Assembly: GCA_021740915.1 (NCBI GenBank)
Contig: JAIOYW010000009.1
Span: forward strand, 62,001 to 126,000
Source of the DNA: Ignavibacteriales bacterium
Lineage (GTDB): Bacteria; Bacteroidota; Ignavibacteria; Ignavibacteriales; Melioribacteraceae
Length of the DNA stretch: 64,000 nt
Reading direction: 5' to 3'
Shown here: one piece after another, positions 52,238 through 60,246 of the stretch
Layout of the letters: every line of letters starts with the position of its first letter
Numbering within the stretch: the stretch's first letter is position 1
Program-made: the position numbers and the translations under genes
Notes under the pieces: model-generated
What the model was told of the DNA's origin: nothing
The model's input: only the letters and a program-made list of their open reading frames with translations
Databases searched by the model: none

Positions 52238-53117
52238 ATTATCTGCGCTTTTGAAGGATTCAATGTCCTATATCCGCAGGAATCGGGACATATTCTGGGC
52301 ATTTATCTGGTCTGCCGGCTTTATGACTTTACTCCTCTGGAATTTTCTTTTTCTCAATTCATCTGCTTTTTCACTTGTTTATAAAGCCTTCGGGAATTCA
52401 TTGTTTTCGGCTTTTGCCGTGATAACATTTTCAACATTGCTCGGTTTCGGATTTACTTATCTCTCCTATTTTTCACGTGTATCCGGAAACAAATATCTGG
52501 GTCTTGGAACGCAGTTTTTTATCAATCTTATAAAATCGATACCGCAGATATTAGGAATACTTGCAGGATACATTTACGCGAATTATCTTATTATCAGGGA
52601 CATGACTCCCGGATCGCTGCCTGTTCTGGTGCTTCTTAGTTTTTCGATAAGCCTTTTTGTCTTTCCTGAAATCTACGATCTGATGCAGGAAAGAATCAAA
52701 TATTTTGAAAGAAAAGATTTTGTGAATGCAATGCTGTGCTGCGGCATAAACCGTTACAGGATAATTTTTTTGGATGTGCTGCTTGTTAACAGCCGTTTTC
52801 ATCTTTTTCATAAAATAATCTCGATATTCGGTATAACTATTTTCCTTCAGTGCAGTGTTGATTTTATTATATCAGTAGGCTTATCAACTGATATAAGTGC
52901 GGCGAACCTGCCTGTAACACTTGGAAGCCTGTTGGCTAAAATGGACAGCAAACAGGATGTTCTTGCAGTAAGCAATATCTGGACAGACCCGTTTTATATT
53001 TTTGAATTATTTTTTGTGCATCTGCAGGGGATAAGTATCGCATTCCTGATCGTTTTTACACTTTTTTCTATCTATAAAATCTCAAACGGTTTTTTCAGCC
53101 GGAAGGATTTATTCTGA
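52212..53117 (+). CDS. Divergent DppC/OppC-like ABC permease
   Basis: The 301-aa protein has about six membrane segments. The region K-D-F-V-N-A-M-L-C-C-G-I-N-R-Y-R-I-I (about residues 169-186) corresponds to the EAA loop, but the Glu-Ala-Ala is N-A-M. The spacing to the Gly is kept. The N-terminal cytoplasmic segment before the first helix resembles DppC. It overlaps the upstream permease by 26 bp and ends 7 bp before the ATPase, which fits a two-permease transporter. Confidence 0.74.
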   Translation: MRGIQITNKLSALLKDSMSYIRRNRDIFWAFIWSAGFMTLLLWNFLFLNSSAFSLVYKAFGNSLFSAFAVITFSTLLGFGFTYLSYFSRVSGNKYLGLGTQFFINLIKSIPQILGILAGYIYANYLIIRDMTPGSLPVLVLLSFSISLFVFPEIYDLMQERIKYFERKDFVNAMLCCGINRYRIIFLDVLLVNSRFHLFHKIISIFGITIFLQCSVDFIISVGLSTDISAANLPVTLGSLLAKMDSKQDVLAVSNIWTDPFYIFELFFVHLQGISIAFLIVFTLFSIYKISNGFFSRKDLF

Positions 53118-53124
53118 AATAATT

Positions 53125-54615
53125 ATGAAGCAGTTTACGTTTTCACTCAATATTAATAAAGATGGGAAAGAACTTCTAAGTCTCAGCGATTTCCGCTTCC
53201 CTCAGAATAAGATCAGTTTTCTTTTCGGGGAATCGGGGATAGGGAAAACTGTTGCCTCAAAAGCGATTTATGGATTACTCAATCCCGATGAATTCAGAGG
53301 GCAGATAAACGGGAAAGATTACGCAGCATACACGAGGGGTAAATTCAGCCGGGCTCTCAGAGCCGGAGGATTTTTTGTTTTTCAGGAACCTTCAACCAGT
53401 TTTAATGCGCTTGAAAAACTGACTGACCAGTTAAGGGAAGGCGATATCTCGTTCAAAGAGGGCGAAAAAAAGATTCTCAGTAGTTTATGGGGCGGGGAAT
53501 TACCGGAGGATTTTGGATCGGTAATTGATATATTTCCTGAACCCTTCAGGCCAAGCGGCGGTGAAAAACAGCGTCTGCTTCTGGCAATGGCATTCAAAAA
53601 ACTTGTTTTGGCTCTGAACACAGAATCAGAGGAACCCTCAATTTTTATCTTTGATGAACCGACCGGAAATCTCGATAACAGGTTCAGGAATCATTTTCTT
53701 GACCTGCTTCTGAAACGATTCCGGGAAAAACCATTTACCGCGCTTTTTATCACCCACGATTATTCTATTGTCAAATTTCTTTCAGATAATCATTCTGAAC
53801 ACAAAACTGATATCCGGTACTATGAGTTCAGAAAAGTTAACGGGGCGCTGAAGCAGGAGGAATTCGATACCGGTCTGCTTTCGGGCTGGCTCGCAAATCT
53901 TAAAAAAATCGGACCGCAGGATTCATCAGGCACGGTGCTTGAACTTGAGCCCTTCGTCAGGGTTTTTGACAGAAGTCTTGTTATTTCCGATAGAAACGGA
54001 AAAGCCCGGCCTATGACAGTGCGCCGCGGCTCGATAGTTTACCTTAAAGCCCCGAGCGGAATGGGAAAAACAACTATTTCGAAGATTATTACCGGCTTGC
54101 AGAAAGCGGCTTATTTTCAGTATAAGACCGGGAATCATCTTGTGGATGACTCAACACCGCAATCTTATTTCGAAAAGCATTTATGGGGAAAAGTTATTTC
54201 AATGACCTTTCAGCACGCCGATGAGGCTTTGAATCCATACGCAAAAGTCCGGAATATGCTTGATGGTTTACCCGAAAGCGCGGGTCTTGTTTCCAAAGGA
54301 GTTGAGAATGTATTAAAACTGCTTTTTGAGGAAGAGATAGACTCGAAATTTCTCAATAAAAGGATTTTTGAGCTTAGCGGGGGACAGAAACAGAAAATAA
54401 ATCTGCTGAGGGCAATGGCTTTACGGACGGAGATATTAATACTTGATGAACCTGTTGCCGGAATGGATCTGATAAGTATTAAAAAAGTAATAAATCTGAT
54501 GTTGTTATTACGTTCGAAGGGCAGTTCAATAATTCTTATCTCGCATAATGAGGATATTTTTGACAGAATCATCCCCGAGGAAAATATCTATTATATCACT
54601 GAAACAAAAGGGTGA
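53125..54615 (+). CDS. Double ABC ATPase (DppD-DppF-like fusion)
   Basis: The 496-aa protein contains two nucleotide-binding domains. Domain 1 has Walker A G-E-S-G-I-G-K-T (35-42), signature S-G-G-E-K-Q-R from 144 and Walker B F-D-E-P from 176. Domain 2 has A-P-S-G-M-G-K-T from 309, S-G-G-Q-K-Q-K from 418 and L-D-E-P from 440. All catalytic Glu residues are present, so both sites should hydrolyse ATP. Peptide transporters usually encode these as two proteins. It ends the six-gene operon. Confidence 0.92.
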   Translation: MKQFTFSLNINKDGKELLSLSDFRFPQNKISFLFGESGIGKTVASKAIYGLLNPDEFRGQINGKDYAAYTRGKFSRALRAGGFFVFQEPSTSFNALEKLTDQLREGDISFKEGEKKILSSLWGGELPEDFGSVIDIFPEPFRPSGGEKQRLLLAMAFKKLVLALNTESEEPSIFIFDEPTGNLDNRFRNHFLDLLLKRFREKPFTALFITHDYSIVKFLSDNHSEHKTDIRYYEFRKVNGALKQEEFDTGLLSGWLANLKKIGPQDSSGTVLELEPFVRVFDRSLVISDRNGKARPMTVRRGSIVYLKAPSGMGKTTISKIITGLQKAAYFQYKTGNHLVDDSTPQSYFEKHLWGKVISMTFQHADEALNPYAKVRNMLDGLPESAGLVSKGVENVLKLLFEEEIDSKFLNKRIFELSGGQKQKINLLRAMALRTEILILDEPVAGMDLISIKKVINLMLLLRSKGSSIILISHNEDIFDRIIPEENIYYITETKG

Positions 54616-54704
54616 TAACGCCTGGGGACTGAAACCGTAAAAGTTAACCTGGGTGAAAGTACTCTGCCTTGATGTGTGATGCCAATTATGAGTATTTCAA
54701 TATT

Positions 54705-55295
54705 TTATTCTTGTTCAATCCCCAATATCAAAAGGGGGACCGGTGGATTGTTTCTTCCGTGTCTCAACACATTATAAACCTCGCCTTCATAATATGCGAT
54801 TCCACTACTCATTCGCGATTGCATTTTTTTTGTAGGCAAAACTTCTATTCCAAGGTTAATCACACCACCCGAATAAAATAGCAGATGTTTTACGAATAAG
54901 TCAAATGCAACAAACGCATACTTACCAAACTGGACTTCAACAGCTATTTGATCTTTTACGAAGTCAGTTTGTTTATATGAGGAAATTGGTTCTTTTGTCC
55001 CTTGTGATATCAAAAACTCTTTCTGCTTGTCATACGGCAACATAACTAACTCAGGTAAAATCTTTTGATCAGTTGTTATGTAATATTTATAACGGCTTTC
55101 ATTCCAGCCAAGTTGGTTAAATTTTTTATTAAATATCTTATTCAATTCAATCGGACTATAAAGCATTTTCCCCGTCATCGTTTTTTCTTTGCTGATTTTA
55201 GTTATAAACTTTGAGGCATCGATGCTTTGGATCGTGTCCACAATTTCTTTGTAAAGTTTTTTATGATGAACTATGAGATATTCCTCTCCGTTCAA
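54705..55295 (-). CDS. Type II restriction endonuclease, BstYI/BglII-like; 5' end probably frameshifted
   Basis: The 196-aa frame has the BglII-type active site: Asp111, Glu120 and Gln122 in T-D-F-V-K-D and V-E-V-Q-F-G-K-Y, with the spacing of BglII. From memory the whole sequence resembles BstYI (R^GATCY), including M-S-S-G-I-x-Y-Y-E-G-E near residue 160. The only in-frame start is TTG at 55295, without a ribosome site. The frame stays open upstream and reads Y-S-H-L-N-G across the TTG. An ATG at 55321 forms an ATGA overlap with the methyltransferase stop but is out of frame by one base. The gene is AT-rich. Confidence 0.85.
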   Translation of the reverse strand: MNGEEYLIVHHKKLYKEIVDTIQSIDASKFITKISKEKTMTGKMLYSPIELNKIFNKKFNQLGWNESRYKYYITTDQKILPELVMLPYDKQKEFLISQGTKEPISSYKQTDFVKDQIAVEVQFGKYAFVAFDLFVKHLLFYSGGVINLGIEVLPTKKMQSRMSSGIAYYEGEVYNVLRHGRNNPPVPLLILGIEQE

Positions 55296-55317
55296 ATGAG
55301 AATATTTTGTGCTATTT

Positions 55318-56298
55318 TCATTTCGAATGATTGTGTTTGTTATAAGTACCGTTCAGATTTTCAAATTCTAGTTGTAGCCATTCTTTTGGAATTTGGGATA
55401 CTTTATCATTTGCAGAGGGTTTATGAATCGGTTTATTAATTGGCCGGATATTCAATTTCCCTTCTTGAAGGTCCAATACTCTTTGGTTAGCAATTTTACA
55501 ATATTCTTTTTCTTTTTCTATTCCCAATACATTTCGATTGTTTTTAATTGCTGCGATTACCGTGGAACCAACTCCAGCAAAAGGATCAAGAATCCAACTA
55601 TTATTATCTGTTAAAGCAAGAACACACCGTTCAACCAATTCGATGGGAAATTGACAAGGATGCTCTGTTTTTTCAGGATGATTGGATTTGACGTTTGGGA
55701 TATTCCATAAAGCCGTTTCCCAGTCATTGGCAATAATCTCCCAAATATCACTTGGGTTTTTGCCCAAGGGGTTACCTGATGGTAATCCCTTTTTTTCTCC
55801 TTTAAAGTGTAGTTTCCCAGGGTATTTGGCGGGGATTCTAACGTTATCAAGATTAAATATATATTCATCTGTTTTGCTGAACCACAAAATTGTTTCGTAT
55901 CTTCCGCTAAATCTGTTTGAAGCGTGGAGTCCATGCCCAAAGTGCCATATAATCCTATTACGAAGTTTTAATCCGAATTTCTTGAAAATCTGATAATAAT
56001 AAATATCTAATGGAAAAACTTCACCTTTGTCGACGTAATTTCCAACTTGCCAACAAAGATTTCCTTTGTTCGATAGTACCCTGACAAGTTCGTTTATTAT
56101 TTCTTCCTGAGTATCTAAGTATTTTTCTATACTCGTTTTTATTTCATACGATTTACCAACATTGTATGGAGGAGAAGTTATAATAAGGTCAAATCTTCCA
56201 TCTTCTATTTTTTTTAGAACAGAAAGACTATCCCCATTAACAATCTGATAAGAGATTTCAGGGTTAATAAAATCGAATAATGGTTCTTTAACTTTCAT
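55318..56298 (-). CDS. Site-specific DNA methyltransferase (beta class, probably N4-cytosine)
   Basis: The 326-aa enzyme has catalytic motif IV T-S-P-P-Y (41-45) ahead of the AdoMet motif D-P-F-A-G-V-G-S-T (238-246), the order of the beta class. S-P-P-Y is most common in N4-cytosine enzymes, as in the BglII partner, but N6-adenine cannot be excluded. It lies just upstream of the endonuclease on the same strand, so it is the protecting methylase of a type II system. The AT-rich composition suggests acquisition. Confidence 0.92.
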   Translation of the reverse strand: MKVKEPLFDFINPEISYQIVNGDSLSVLKKIEDGRFDLIITSPPYNVGKSYEIKTSIEKYLDTQEEIINELVRVLSNKGNLCWQVGNYVDKGEVFPLDIYYYQIFKKFGLKLRNRIIWHFGHGLHASNRFSGRYETILWFSKTDEYIFNLDNVRIPAKYPGKLHFKGEKKGLPSGNPLGKNPSDIWEIIANDWETALWNIPNVKSNHPEKTEHPCQFPIELVERCVLALTDNNSWILDPFAGVGSTVIAAIKNNRNVLGIEKEKEYCKIANQRVLDLQEGKLNIRPINKPIHKPSANDKVSQIPKEWLQLEFENLNGTYNKHNHSK

Positions 56299-56516
56299 CT
56301 TATTTTTTTCTTTTAGTAAATTTATTAATTCTCAACCACTTTTCCTGCCTATAATTTTATTGAAAATATCAACGATGGTCCACTCAAAATTGCAGAAGAG
56401 ATGCAGATTTAATAATGCAACGAATTTATAAACTGTTTCTGTATTCACTCCTCACAAGTTGCTGATAATTTGAACGCGCTCATTAACTCCGTTTATTTCC
56501 GATAGAGCAACTACGC

Positions 56517-56804
56517 TTAGCTTTTTAGAATTCTCTCATAGCCGGTATAAGGTCTCAATTCCATCACATCAAATTTTATCATTCCCGATTTAACTAACGG
56601 CAGGGAATCGAGCAGTATTTTTGCTGTTCTAATATCGGTTGTTTCCAAAATGAGAACTGCTGTTTTATTTTCTGTAAAGTAAATTTCTCTTAAAGAGTCT
56701 GAGAGATATAATTCAAAAATCCTGGACGCTTCATCTTTTAACAGATTTTCGAATACATCCCAATTAACGCTCTCAATTTCTTTTTCTATTGCAAGTATTT
56801 TCAT
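56517..56804 (-). CDS. Small YCII-like protein of unknown function
   Basis: The 95-aa product starts 1 bp after the PhzF-like gene on the minus strand and is surely cotranscribed. Its strand-helix-strand layout (K-I-L-A-I-E-K-E at the start, V-L-I-L-E-T-T in the middle, F-D-V-M-E-L-R-P-Y at the end) resembles small dimeric alpha/beta-barrel proteins of the YCII or muconolactone-isomerase fold. No specific function can be given. Confidence 0.7.
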   Translation of the reverse strand: MKILAIEKEIESVNWDVFENLLKDEASRIFELYLSDSLREIYFTENKTAVLILETTDIRTAKILLDSLPLVKSGMIKFDVMELRPYTGYERILKS

Positions 56805-56805
56805 A

Positions 56806-57603
56806 TCATTCCATAATTATTTCACCTGTTAAATACAATCGGGCTTTCCCGCCAATTGAACATCTTTCATTCTTATATTCGCAGAAAAGCTGTCCGCCGC
56901 GTTTTGATAATTGTCGGGCTATTAGTTTGTTCTTATCCAATTTTTTCGACCAGTAAGGCAATAATGTAGTATGAGCAGAACCAGTGACCGGGTCTTCATT
57001 TATGCCGGATTGCGGGGCGAAAAATCGTGACACAAAATCAACAGTGTTTCCACGGGCTGTAACTATTAATCCACGCGCTTTTAATACAGATATTTTTGTA
57101 AAATCAGGCTGAAGATTTATTAAGGACTCTTCAGAATCAATCACCGCCAGATAATCTGTCCTTCCTTTGTACAACTTAGCAAGTTTAATTCCTAAACTAT
57201 CCTCAACCGTAATCTTTTCACCTTCTTTGGCTAATTCCGAAACATCCGTCGGGAAGTCCAGAAACAGCATACCCTCATTTTTCGAAACGGATAATAATCC
57301 GCTTTTCGCTGAATGAAACCGAATTATTGAATCCGGATAATGAAGAACATCAAACAGCACAAAAGCAGATGCAAGGGTTGCATGTCCGCACAAATCCACC
57401 TCTGTTGTCGGGGTAAACCACCTGATTTCATAATCTTTCCCGTCCGGAACAATAAACGCAGTTTCAGCAAGATTGTTCTCAGCGGCAATTGACTGCATCA
57501 GATCATCATTGATCCATTTTTCGGGTAAACAAACAGCGGCAGGGTTGCCTGAGAATAGCTTATCTGTAAAAGCATCGACCTGGTACATTTTTATCTTTTC
57601 CAT
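56806..57603 (-). CDS. PhzF family isomerase-like protein
   Basis: The 265-aa product has the PhzF layout. It shows V-D-A-F-T near residue 9, F-S-G-N-P-A-A-V, the catalytic Glu47 in N-L-A-E-T-A-F, the F-T-P-T-T-E-V-D-L-C-G-H-A-T segment and, in the second half, G-I-N-E-D-P-V-T-G-S-A-H. PhzF proteins catalyse proton shifts or epimerisation, but the substrate is unknown for most. ATG 57603 (M-E-K-I-K-M-Y-Q) is preferred; the open frame continues 14 codons upstream without a family-like sequence. Confidence 0.92.
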   Translation of the reverse strand: MEKIKMYQVDAFTDKLFSGNPAAVCLPEKWINDDLMQSIAAENNLAETAFIVPDGKDYEIRWFTPTTEVDLCGHATLASAFVLFDVLHYPDSIIRFHSAKSGLLSVSKNEGMLFLDFPTDVSELAKEGEKITVEDSLGIKLAKLYKGRTDYLAVIDSEESLINLQPDFTKISVLKARGLIVTARGNTVDFVSRFFAPQSGINEDPVTGSAHTTLLPYWSKKLDKNKLIARQLSKRGGQLFCEYKNERCSIGGKARLYLTGEIIME

Positions 57604-58115
57604 AACTTTCCATTTTCCCGGTTTTAATTGCGGTTTCGATTGCACTTATTAGAAACAGGAATTGCAGAACAGTTTCTTCAGCTCAGGATAAGAACCCGAA
57701 CAAATGAAGCCGGCAAATCCATACATTTTGAATATTGAAGAAAATTGTTCGTACACTAATCAGTAAGAGCCGGAAAATAGCATAATATTTACGGGAAATC
57801 AAGAATAGACCCGGGTTTAAAAAATGAATAAGATATTTCACATTATCAAAATAAGAATATGCAGACAAGCAGAATGATGTTAAAGATATTACCGGAATGA
57901 TTAAATAAATATTCAATGGGTAGTTGAAGGACTTGTTTCTTCAACTGCCCTTTTTCTCTTTCCGCAAAGAGCGGATCCGGGAGGCGCTTATTACGCTTAA
58001 GTCTTTCACCTGATTTCCTTCAAAACAGTTTAATCCTGAAAATCCGGATTATAATGCTTACCATAATTATTTCCTGAGTGTATTCATTATGCGGTCATCG
58101 CTTCTGCTGGTTTTA
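57604..58115. other. About 510-bp gene-free stretch upstream of the phzF-like gene
   Basis: This stretch holds no gene that can be supported. A 77-codon minus-strand frame at 57683-57916 is Phe/Leu/Ile-rich with no start context and is judged spurious. The promoter of the phzF-like gene should lie at its left end. Confidence 0.5.
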
Positions 58116-58253
58116 CTTGCCAGGGCGGCGATTTAACCACGAGGGACACATAGGGAAGTGAATTATTTCAGGAGATATAAGTTCAAAAAATGGGGATCTT
58201 TGCAGAGATTGCGTTCCGAAGTGGGGAGATTAAACGTTTCCGGCAGGTCTTTT
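58116..58253 (+). repeat. 138-bp direct repeat, left copy, beside the AbiE operon
   Basis: The sequence from CTTGCCAGGGCGGCG to GCAGGTCTTTT recurs at 60024-60161 in the same orientation, with about nine substitutions and no gap by eye (about 93% identity). It ends 17 bp from the 3' end of the AbiEii gene. No coding capacity or transposon-like inverted ends were recognised in it. Confidence 0.93.
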
Positions 58254-58270
58254 AGTCAGTTTTCGGCTAT

Positions 58271-59077
58271 TCATAGCAATGGTAAATTTTTTAATTGCCG
58301 CATTACATCTCTTTGAACATTATCAAAATCGGGCAAATCTTTAATCTGATCTGACAAAGAGTTTTCCCAACGACCTCTGTACTGCGGTAAACGAAATTCG
58401 ATTTTAGCAGGAAATTCGGAAGGATTAACCTTTTTTGATTCGCACTTTGCCCGAAATTCATTTATTAGAAATTTAACATCCAAACCGGCAATTTCCAGCA
58501 AATACCAAATGTCATAAAAATCCCGCGCCTGCATTCTCTGAATAAGAGAACGCATTTTCTCGATCAGGATTTCTTCAAGTGTGTAACAAAGTAATTCGTG
58601 TTTTTCCTGATCGCTATAGCTGCAGAAAACATACTTTTTAACAGGCTCAAATTCGAGTTTTTCACTTCTCGAAATATCAATTTTGATTTTTTTATTTGCC
58701 CCGGTACCTCCAAGCGGTCCGACATAACTGATATAAAAATTGATTCCGCCATCAATATGCTCGTTATAATCAATGCTTTCCAAGGTAATATTGGACATTT
58801 CTTTAATATATTCAAAAACCGCTTTTAACAACCCGAATATCTGTTCGTTTTTAGTCTGATTATCAAGCAGAGTAAAATCCAGATATTCAGAAAAACGATA
58901 ATCTTCAAAATAGACTTTCTTAAGAACTGTTCCACCTTTAAAAACTAATATTGCTGACAAATCAGGGTTATTTGCAATTCCCTGTAATAGCCAGGAAAGA
59001 ACATAATCTTTTTCAATCTGTTGATCACGCACACCTGCAGCGCGTGCCTTTTTTTGTATTTCGCCGGGTCTGATCAT
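58271..59077 (-). CDS. AbiEii-type nucleotidyltransferase toxin with altered catalytic motif
   Basis: The 268-aa protein is the toxin of a type IV AbiE system. Motif I has F-K-G-G-T (46-50) and R-F-S-E-Y-L-D-F (61-68); the family reads R-F-S-E-D-L-D-F, so the first catalytic Asp is Tyr65. Motif II K-I-D-I-S (132-136), motif III L-E-E-I-L-I-E-K-M (167-175) and motif IV R-D-F-Y-D-I (185-190) look intact. Characterised AbiEii proteins are GTP-binding or nucleotidyltransferase toxins that stall growth. This copy may be inactive. It starts at an ATGA overlap with abiEi. Confidence 0.9.
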   Translation of the reverse strand: MIRPGEIQKKARAAGVRDQQIEKDYVLSWLLQGIANNPDLSAILVFKGGTVLKKVYFEDYRFSEYLDFTLLDNQTKNEQIFGLLKAVFEYIKEMSNITLESIDYNEHIDGGINFYISYVGPLGGTGANKKIKIDISRSEKLEFEPVKKYVFCSYSDQEKHELLCYTLEEILIEKMRSLIQRMQARDFYDIWYLLEIAGLDVKFLINEFRAKCESKKVNPSEFPAKIEFRLPQYRGRWENSLSDQIKDLPDFDNVQRDVMRQLKNLPLL

Positions 59078-59895
59078 GTGTATATTGCGGATTGAATTGT
59101 TTCTGTTTCTAAATTTTGCTGAATACTCCAGCGGCTTAACATTTTACCAGTCTTTGGTAATTCAGTATCTAAAATCACATAGGAATTTGTTTTCAGCCTT
59201 TGAAATTGTTCGATAATATGGGTATTAATACTGAGTGTCTCTAATAAAAATCCAAGCCTTTTGATTACTGCCTGTGATTGATATCTTATCGAGTACTCAA
59301 GCAGTTTCTGATAATTTATTTGATTTCTTGATATGTAGATAGCTTTGCTGATCTCAACAATACCTCCCGCATACACAGGTCTAAAAAGACAATCCAGAAA
59401 AGTTTTTTCCAAATCACTGCATAAAACTTTGGTATAATTATCTATCCATAATTTTTCCGAGCCAAAAAAATGATTTTTATTGTGATAAACAAATTGGAAT
59501 GTAATATCTTTAATGATTAAACTTGATGGCCGGAGCTGCTTTGACACAACAATCTGTTCCTTTAATGATGGCTGAGTGATCAGATTATGAATCTGCAAAG
59601 CAGAATAATACCCGATATAATGCTCTGTTCCTTTGGTTAAGGGTTCTGCTAATAAGTGCCAATCAGGCATAAAAGTTTCCGGGTCTTTTTCATAAGGAAT
59701 CATATAATAAAGCCCCTTTTTCAGCCGCATTAAAAGCCCTCTTTTAACCATGTCGCTGAGAAGTTCCTTCAATGCGCTATCGCTTGAATTTGGCAGAACA
59801 AGTTTTGCCTCTGAAAAGTCAAAACATTCTTGTCCTAACTGATTAAAGTTGGATAGAATCTTATTAGACTGAGTTGATATATTTTTATTTATCAT
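59074..59895 (-). CDS. AbiEi-type antitoxin and transcriptional regulator
   Basis: The 273-aa product (from ATG 59895) has an N-terminal winged-helix region (about residues 10-65, ending L-L-M-R-L-K-K-G-L-Y) and a C-terminal domain with H-Y-I-G-Y-Y-S-A-L and L-E-K-T-F-L-D-C-L, as in AbiEi. In studied systems AbiEi represses its operon through its winged helix and counteracts the toxin. A longer start at 59952 would add a hydrophobic, unrelated leader and cover the probable operator. It overlaps the toxin gene by 4 bp. Confidence 0.9.
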   Translation of the reverse strand: MINKNISTQSNKILSNFNQLGQECFDFSEAKLVLPNSSDSALKELLSDMVKRGLLMRLKKGLYYMIPYEKDPETFMPDWHLLAEPLTKGTEHYIGYYSALQIHNLITQPSLKEQIVVSKQLRPSSLIIKDITFQFVYHNKNHFFGSEKLWIDNYTKVLCSDLEKTFLDCLFRPVYAGGIVEISKAIYISRNQINYQKLLEYSIRYQSQAVIKRLGFLLETLSINTHIIEQFQRLKTNSYVILDTELPKTGKMLSRWSIQQNLETETIQSAIYT

Positions 59896-59904
59896 AGTTG
59901 TAAA

Positions 59905-59921
59905 GTCAGTTATAACCTGAC
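59905..59921. promoter_or_regulatory. Near-palindrome ahead of abiEi, candidate operator
   Basis: GTCAGTTATAACCTGAC contains the perfect 8-bp palindrome GTTATAAC framed by GTCA and TGAC. It lies 10-26 bp upstream of the chosen abiEi ATG. AbiEi proteins are known to bind inverted repeats ahead of their operon, so this is a reasonable operator. A TATAAC-like -10 box overlaps it. Confidence 0.45.
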
Positions 59922-60023
59922 CATAATGATACGAAAAAAACAACAGAAACAATAATAAACCAGGTTTTTAATATTTATTTCCTGCTTGTTTTAGCTCACC
60001 GGTAATCCTTTATCCCAGGTTTC

Positions 60024-60161
60024 CTTGCCAGGGCGGCGATTTAACCACAAGGAACACAAAGGGAAATGAATTATTTCAGGAGATATAAGTTCAAAAAATG
60101 GGGATCTTTGCGGAGATTCCGTTCCGAAGGGGGGACATTAAACGATTCCGGCAGGTCTTTT
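60024..60161 (+). repeat. 138-bp direct repeat, right copy, upstream of the AbiE operon
   Basis: This is the second copy of the repeat at 58116-58253, 1908 bp away in the same orientation. Most differences are single transitions or transversions in the first 45 and last 50 bases. The central 40 bases are identical. It lies between abiEi and yebC, 85 bp ahead of the yebC start. Confidence 0.93.
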
Positions 60162-60246
60162 TCTTTCATTTTTTTGTTAATGCGGGTATAAACCAATAGA
60201 TTTGAATTACAAAATTTTATGATTTTCGTCCATAATACGGATTTAT

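Noticed and set aside
54669-54881. 70-codon plus-strand frame between the ABC operon and the endonuclease gene
   Set aside because: It lies mostly antisense to the endonuclease 3' end and lacks family features or a ribosome site.
57683-57916. 77-codon minus-strand open frame between the phzF-like gene and the first 138-bp repeat
   Set aside because: The product is Phe/Leu/Ile-rich, has no recognisable family pattern or ribosome site, and lies in AT-rich intergenic DNA. Judged a chance frame.
58116-60161. Insertion sequence or composite transposon around AbiE
   Set aside because: No transposase and no terminal inverted repeats were recognised. The ends are direct repeats only.
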